Source: Evansella sp. LMS18 (GTDB lineage Bacteria > Bacillota > Bacilli > Bacillales > Salisediminibacteriaceae). Taken from it: a stretch of DNA of 64,000 bases. The stretch covers positions 2,976,001 through 3,040,000 of the forward strand of contig NZ_CP093301.1 of assembly GCF_024362785.1 (NCBI RefSeq), given 5' to 3'. How positions within the stretch are numbered: position 1 is the first letter of the stretch; every line of letters begins with the position of its first letter. A program made the position numbers and the translations under genes. The notes beneath the pieces are model-generated. The model had not been told where the DNA came from. It was given only the letters and a program-made list of their open reading frames with translations, and searched no databases. Positions 60,200-64,000 of the stretch are shown here, one piece after another.

Positions 60200-60980
60200 A
60201 AATGTCAGTATAACTTTTAACGAAGGGACCCCGGATGAGAAAAAAGCACTCCAAAACATTAATGTGGAATTGAAAAAGGGTGATTTCCTTACAGTAATAG
60301 GCAGTAACGGAGCAGGAAAATCCACGATGATGAACTCGATTTCAGGTTCTTTGATCACAGATGTAGGCGATATTGAGATTAATGGAAAGAATGTAACCCA
60401 TATGCCTGAATACAAGCGCGCAGCCTTTATCGGAAGGGTTTTTCAGGATCCAATGGCAGGAACAGCACCAAGTATGACAATAGAAGAAAACCTTGCGATG
60501 GCTTTTTCGAGAAATAAAAAAAGAACATTAAAGCTCGGGGTTAACAAGAAAAGACGCCAGATGTTCAAGGAATATCTTGAAACACTGAACCTAGGGCTGG
60601 AAAACCGTATTAACGCTAAAGTAGGGCTCCTTTCAGGAGGGGAAAGACAGGCTTTGTCTCTTCTAATGGCAACTTTTACAGAGCCGGAAATACTTCTCCT
60701 CGATGAGCATACAGCAGCCCTTGATCCGGCCCGGGCAGAACTGATTACAAATCTGACGGATGAGATTGTCAGCAAGTTCAATCTCACTACTCTGATGGTT
60801 ACCCATAATATGCAGCAGGCACTTGACTTAGGCAACCGTCTGGTCATGATGGACAGCGGCCAGATAATCCTCGATGTAGAGGGAGAGGAAAAACAAAAAC
60901 TTACTATCGAGAAACTTCTGCAGGAATTCCAGCGTTTACGAGGCAAAAAGATGGAGAGTGACAGGGCCGTCCTTGCATAA
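60186..60980 (+). CDS. ABC importer ATP-binding protein
   Basis: 264 residues from a GTG at 60186 within the end of the permease gene, with GGAGGAG upstream. Walker A GSNGAGKST, signature LLSGGERQALSLLMA, Walker B ILLLDEHTAALDP and VTHNMQQALDLG. The unusual DEHTAALDP (His for Ala/Pro) is typical of the ATPases paired with DUF534 systems. It is the last gene of the transporter unit. The paa promoter follows within 60 nt. Confidence 0.9.
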   Translation: MLHLKNVSITFNEGTPDEKKALQNINVELKKGDFLTVIGSNGAGKSTMMNSISGSLITDVGDIEINGKNVTHMPEYKRAAFIGRVFQDPMAGTAPSMTIEENLAMAFSRNKKRTLKLGVNKKRRQMFKEYLETLNLGLENRINAKVGLLSGGERQALSLLMATFTEPEILLLDEHTAALDPARAELITNLTDEIVSKFNLTTLMVTHNMQQALDLGNRLVMMDSGQIILDVEGEEKQKLTIEKLLQEFQRLRGKKMESDRAVLA

Positions 60981-61037
60981 AAAAATGCCAGTACCCCAGA
61001 CAGCGCCAACCATTAAAGACAGAATATTTAATTTTCA

Positions 61038-61066
61038 TTGCCAATCGTATGACTTTATACTATAAT
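61038..61066 (+). promoter_or_regulatory. Sigma-A promoter of the paa genes
   Basis: TTGCCA (61038-61043), 17 nt, TATAAT (61061-61066). Start of transcription would be near 61073. Confidence 0.75.
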
Positions 61067-61090
61067 TACGTTATAAATACGTTATACGTA
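61067..61090 (+). promoter_or_regulatory. Direct-repeat operator candidate at the paa promoter
   Basis: TACGTTATA occurs at 61067-61075 and 61078-61086, 11 bp apart (one helical turn), directly after the -10 box. The second repeat is extended to TACGTTATACGTA, a near-palindrome. A repressor here would cover the transcription start. Confidence 0.5.
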
Positions 61091-61106
61091 GGAGGCGTGA
61101 TTTAAA

Positions 61107-62078
61107 ATGGTTGATGCGACGTACGATAATCAGGTTGACCAGCAGAAGTACGAACAGTTCATGGAGAAAATAGAAGCCGGAGGAAAGATCGAAGCAGATG
61201 ACTGGATGCCTGATGACTACAGGAATGCATTGATTAAGCTTATTTCTATGCACGGCATTAGTGAAATAATGGGAGCTCTGCCAGAGAAGGAGTGGACCCC
61301 GAAGGCTCCGTCCTTACACAGAAAGCTGGGAATTATGGCAAAAGTGCAGGACGAAATGGGGCACGGCCAGCTTCTGCTTCGTGTCGCAGAAGATTTGATG
61401 GCTCCATTAGGAAAGAATCGTGAAGATATTATGGAAGATTTATTAAGCGGAAGATTAAAGTTTCATAATGTGTTCCATATGGAAACAAAGACGTGGGCAG
61501 ACGCAGGAATTGTAGGATGGCTTGTGGATGGCGCGGCAATCATCACCCAGACAAATATGCTCGATTCATCTTATGGTCCATACGCAAGAGCACTGAAAAG
61601 AATTTGTGCAGAGGAAGTGTTCCATGCTCAGCACGGGGAAGCGATCATCATGGCGCTGGCTGAAGGAACAGATCAGCAGAAAGAACTGATCCAGGAAGCG
61701 CTTAACCGCTGGTGGCCAGCACTGCTGATGTTCTTCGGGCCTGCATCAGCCAATACAACAGGGTCTTCCAAACAGGACACCACAATCAAATATAAGATTC
61801 GTAAAAATACAAATGAGGAACTGAGACAACATTTTTTCACTAAATATGTGCCAAGGATATTGTCTCTGGGGCTGACTATCCCTGACGAAACAATTCGCTA
61901 TGACGAAGAAAATGAAACATGGATTTATCAGCAGCCTGACTGGAATGAGTTTAAACAAATAATTTCTAACAACGGGCCAAAATCGAAAGAAAGATTGCAG
62001 CTCAGAAGGATTTCCCATGAAAGTAACGCATGGGTCAGAGAAGCCCTGGGTGCGAGAAGGAACATTTCGGCTGTCTGA
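61107..62078 (+). CDS. paaA: 1,2-phenylacetyl-CoA epoxidase, catalytic subunit A
   Basis: 323 residues; GGAGG upstream. PaaA is the di-iron oxygenase subunit that adds one oxygen to the ring of phenylacetyl-CoA. Metal ligands are visible in the two ExxH motifs: KVQDEMGHGQLLLRVAEDL (residues about 77-95) and CAEEVFHAQHGEAI (about 170). KTWADAGIVGWLVDGAAII, near residue 130, is a family landmark. The length is slightly above the 309 of E. coli PaaA. First gene of paaABCD; the electron-transfer subunit PaaE is not in the window. Confidence 0.94.
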   Translation: MVDATYDNQVDQQKYEQFMEKIEAGGKIEADDWMPDDYRNALIKLISMHGISEIMGALPEKEWTPKAPSLHRKLGIMAKVQDEMGHGQLLLRVAEDLMAPLGKNREDIMEDLLSGRLKFHNVFHMETKTWADAGIVGWLVDGAAIITQTNMLDSSYGPYARALKRICAEEVFHAQHGEAIIMALAEGTDQQKELIQEALNRWWPALLMFFGPASANTTGSSKQDTTIKYKIRKNTNEELRQHFFTKYVPRILSLGLTIPDETIRYDEENETWIYQQPDWNEFKQIISNNGPKSKERLQLRRISHESNAWVREALGARRNISAV

Positions 62079-62104
62079 TAAAAAATAGCGAAGGAGGGAG
62101 AAGC

Positions 62105-62467
62105 ATGGATACTAACAGAGAAAATATCGATTTGTTTTATGAGGAGTTTGTTGTTTTCAGTAAAAAAAATCCAAACGGACATATGACGGAGCAGTATACC
62201 TTACTGGCTCCAAACGCGGAACTGGCACTGATGATGGCGCAGGAAAACTTTATGAGACGAGAACCTGTCAGTGACTTATGGGTGGTTAAGCGTTCGGATA
62301 TTACAGCGGTGAAACCGGAGGACAGGGAAATGCTGTTCCGTCTTGATAATAAAGATTACCGTAATACAAAGGGATACGGCTATCTTAAGAAAAAATGGCG
62401 TGAAAAAGAACAGGAAATGTTTGATGAAAAAGAGATACTCTCCTGGGCTAAGGGGGTTGGAAAATGA
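62105..62467 (+). CDS. paaB: 1,2-phenylacetyl-CoA epoxidase subunit B
   Basis: 120 residues from the ATG after GGAGGGAGAAGC. The sequence YEEFVVFSKKNPNGHMTEQY, APNAELALMMAQENFMRREPVSDLWVV is the PaaB fold, here about 25 residues longer at the C-terminus than E. coli PaaB (95 residues), in a Lys/Glu-rich helix, as in other Gram-positive versions. PaaB is needed for a working epoxidase though its exact role is structural. It overlaps paaC by 4 nt. Confidence 0.92.
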   Translation: MDTNRENIDLFYEEFVVFSKKNPNGHMTEQYTLLAPNAELALMMAQENFMRREPVSDLWVVKRSDITAVKPEDREMLFRLDNKDYRNTKGYGYLKKKWREKEQEMFDEKEILSWAKGVGK

Positions 62468-63285
62468 GTATCAAATCAGCTGGGGAAATAACTGATCAGA
62501 CATATAAAAAAGTGCTGGCTGAATTGCTTTATCAGCTGGGGGACGATGATTTTGTACTGTCTTTCAGGGGCTCCGAGTGGCTGGGGCTCTGCCCGCATAT
62601 TGAAGAAGATGTAGCTTATTCTTCTATTACCCAAAATACAATGGGGCACGCCACTATGTATTATAAACTCCTTGAGGAACTTGGCGAAGGCACGGCAGAC
62701 GAACTTGCCCACGCCAGGCCAAAAGAGGAGAGAAAGAATGCAGTCATCCTGGAAGAAAAAAACGGCGAAGGCGGATATATGGATGAACCGCGGTATGACT
62801 GGGCTTTCACCGTAGTCAGAAATTACCTTTATGAGGCTGCGAAAAAAGTCAGGCTCGATTCATTAAAGCAATCATCCTACAGCCCGCTTGCTAATGTTGC
62901 AAAGAGTATAAGCAGAGAGCAATATTTCCATCTCAAGCACTGGGAAGTATGGTTTACTCAGCTTCTGTCGAGTACACCAGAAGCTGCTGAAAGAATGAAT
63001 ATCCAGGTTGAAAGGGTATGGCAGGACTTCGGAGATGTCTTATCACTTGGGCCATCAGGGGAAAAAATGACAGAATTCAAGCTGATTGGGGACGAGAAAA
63101 CGTTAGCCGAACAATGGACTAAACAGGTTGAGGCTTCATTTGAAAAAGCAGGGGCAAAAATACCGGAGGGAGCTACCGGGTCAGTATCAGGGAACGGAAG
63201 AGAAGGATTTCATACCGATGATCTTACTCAGGCCCTTGACACTCTTGGAGAAGTTTATAATCTTGACCGTGCTGCCACCTGGTAA
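62464..63285 (+). CDS. paaC: 1,2-phenylacetyl-CoA epoxidase structural subunit C
   Basis: 273 residues; ATGA overlap with paaB. Ferritin-like fold with PaaC landmarks: DDDFVLSFRGSEWLGLCPHI, NTMGHATMYYKLLEELGE, and SREQYFHLKHWEVWF. The iron ligands of PaaA are largely missing, in line with the known structural, catalytically silent role of PaaC in the PaaA-PaaC heterodimer. The C-terminal GREGFHTDDLTQALDTLGEV is conserved in the family. Confidence 0.93.
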   Translation: MSIKSAGEITDQTYKKVLAELLYQLGDDDFVLSFRGSEWLGLCPHIEEDVAYSSITQNTMGHATMYYKLLEELGEGTADELAHARPKEERKNAVILEEKNGEGGYMDEPRYDWAFTVVRNYLYEAAKKVRLDSLKQSSYSPLANVAKSISREQYFHLKHWEVWFTQLLSSTPEAAERMNIQVERVWQDFGDVLSLGPSGEKMTEFKLIGDEKTLAEQWTKQVEASFEKAGAKIPEGATGSVSGNGREGFHTDDLTQALDTLGEVYNLDRAATW

Positions 63286-63319
63286 ACCCAGTGCCGCAGT
63301 ATAAAGCGAGGTGGAAGAT

Positions 63320-63823
63320 ATGCAGCATGAAGTACAGCAGGTAAGAGAAGAGATTCTTGAAGCTCTTAAAGAGGTGAAGGACCCGGAAATCCCGTCTGTC
63401 AGTGTCGTCGAGCTTGGTATGTTTTACGATGCACAAATTGAAAATGGCAAGGTTATCGTTATTAAGATGCTCCCTACATTTACTGGGTGTCCGGCCCTGG
63501 ATATTATCAGCAGGGATATCCGATTAGCAGTCCAGAGTAAGATCAGCTGGGCCGAAGAAGTCAAAGTAGAATTTGTATTCGACGAAAACTGGACGACAGA
63601 AAGAATTAGTGAAGAAGGAAGACAGAAGCTGAAAGAGTATGGAATCGCTCCGCCTCCTGTCAAACATAAGGAGGGCGACCCGTGGCATGTGGACTGCCCA
63701 TATTGCGGGTCCACCTATACGACAATGGAGAATATTTTCGGCCCGGCAGCGTGCAGAAGCATTCTTTACTGCCGTTCATGCAAGAATCCTTTTGAAGCTA
63801 TGAAACCAGTATCAAATATTTAA
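63320..63823 (+). CDS. paaD: PaaD, iron-sulfur maturation factor of the epoxidase
   Basis: 167 residues from the ATG after GAGGTGG; a GTG at 63311 lies in that site. Residues 1-95 are a MIP18/SufT-like domain (ILEALKEVKDPEIPSVSVVE, MLPTFTGCPALDIIS). The C-terminal zinc-ribbon has two CxxC pairs, DCPYCGSTYT and YCRSCKNPF. PaaD is thought to help assemble the iron-sulfur centre of PaaE or the di-iron site of PaaA. It follows paaC by 34 nt. Confidence 0.92.
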   Translation: MQHEVQQVREEILEALKEVKDPEIPSVSVVELGMFYDAQIENGKVIVIKMLPTFTGCPALDIISRDIRLAVQSKISWAEEVKVEFVFDENWTTERISEEGRQKLKEYGIAPPPVKHKEGDPWHVDCPYCGSTYTTMENIFGPAACRSILYCRSCKNPFEAMKPVSNI

Positions 63824-63843
63824 AAACAGAGAGGAAGATTTAA

Positions 63844-64000
63844 ATGGTAAAATTCACTGCATTATACAAAAAACCGGAAAATCCTGCAGCATTTGATGAA
63901 CACTACTTCAACGTTCATGCTCCTCTTACAGAAAAAATCCCTGGCCTCCGTAAGATGGAAGTAACAAAAATCGTCGGCTCGCCGATGGGGGAAACAGACT
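63844..64000 (+). CDS. EthD-family protein, N-terminal part
   Basis: The first 52 codons are in the window and the frame is open at the right edge. MVKFTALYKKPENPAAFDEH, YFNVHAPLTEKIPGLRKMEV is the EthD dimeric alpha/beta-barrel opening (Y..P.d...F..hY...H.pl...ipGl). GAGAGGAAG precedes the ATG, 20 nt after paaD. I recall EthD proteins inside Gram-positive paa clusters; their role there is unclear. Confidence 0.85.
   Translation, partial: MVKFTALYKKPENPAAFDEHYFNVHAPLTEKIPGLRKMEVTKIVGSPMGETD

Overview
The window looks like chromosomal DNA of a spore-forming, Gram-positive Bacillaceae species. Evidence: SspK and SspE spore proteins, GerP- and GerT-like spore coat/germination proteins, strong GGAGG ribosome binding sites, and a gene order that largely follows the Bacillus subtilis yfhD-yfhE-yfhF-recX-yfhH-sspK-yfhJ-yfhP-mutY ... 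fabL-sspE-ygaC-ygaD-ygaE-gsaB-bcp block. Many proteins are acidic, which fits a salt- or alkali-adapted relative, but this is only an inference. No rRNA or tRNA gene and no CRISPR array was seen.

Layout. 1-2.4 kb: end of a MurG-like gene and a Ca2+/Na+ exchanger. 1.9-6.4 kb: a compact spore cluster of GerPC-like, GerT/HSP20-like and at least five GerPA/GerPF-like genes, plus a repetitive protein. 6.4-12.5 kb: NUDIX hydrolase, AGCS amino acid symporter, YtkA-like lipoprotein, and treA-treR with a clear TreR operator inside the promoter. 12.5-21.3 kb: the yfh block up to mutY and an SDR gene, interrupted by a 52-bp tandem hairpin array. 21.4-29.4 kb: the fruRKA fructose operon, a YwrD-like gamma-glutamyltransferase with paired short ChrA proteins, and a quinone oxidoreductase. 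29.5-46.5 kb: yfhS-like, fabL, sspE, DUF3939, ntdP, an ABC exporter, an aromatic acid exporter, a lone gltB, hemL, an ABC-2 transporter, a small K+ channel and bcp. 46.5-48 kb: an IS3-family insertion sequence sitting in the loop of the bcp terminator. 48-50.5 kb: two exported proteins of unknown role and a second, larger 52-bp repeat array.

50.5-64 kb holds the most coherent system. A DarA-like protein and an Lrp/AsnC regulator are followed by a four-subunit 2-oxo acid dehydrogenase complex (E1alpha, E1beta, E2, E3), a dehydrogenase whose signatures are those of phenylalanine dehydrogenase, an aromatic-amino-acid-type ABC importer, and then paaABCD and an EthD protein. Read together this is a candidate complete route: import of phenylalanine, oxidative deamination to phenylpyruvate, oxidative decarboxylation to phenylacetyl-CoA, then ring epoxidation by PaaABC. 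The paa genes have their own sigma-A promoter with an adjacent direct repeat that may bind a regulator.

The window is also rich in structured repeats: a dispersed palindromic family (six copies, mostly just upstream of genes), a pair of 138-bp MITE-like elements flanking the FUSC gene, a 260-bp inverted-repeat element upstream of the ABC-2 operon, and the two 52-bp hairpin arrays 32 kb apart.
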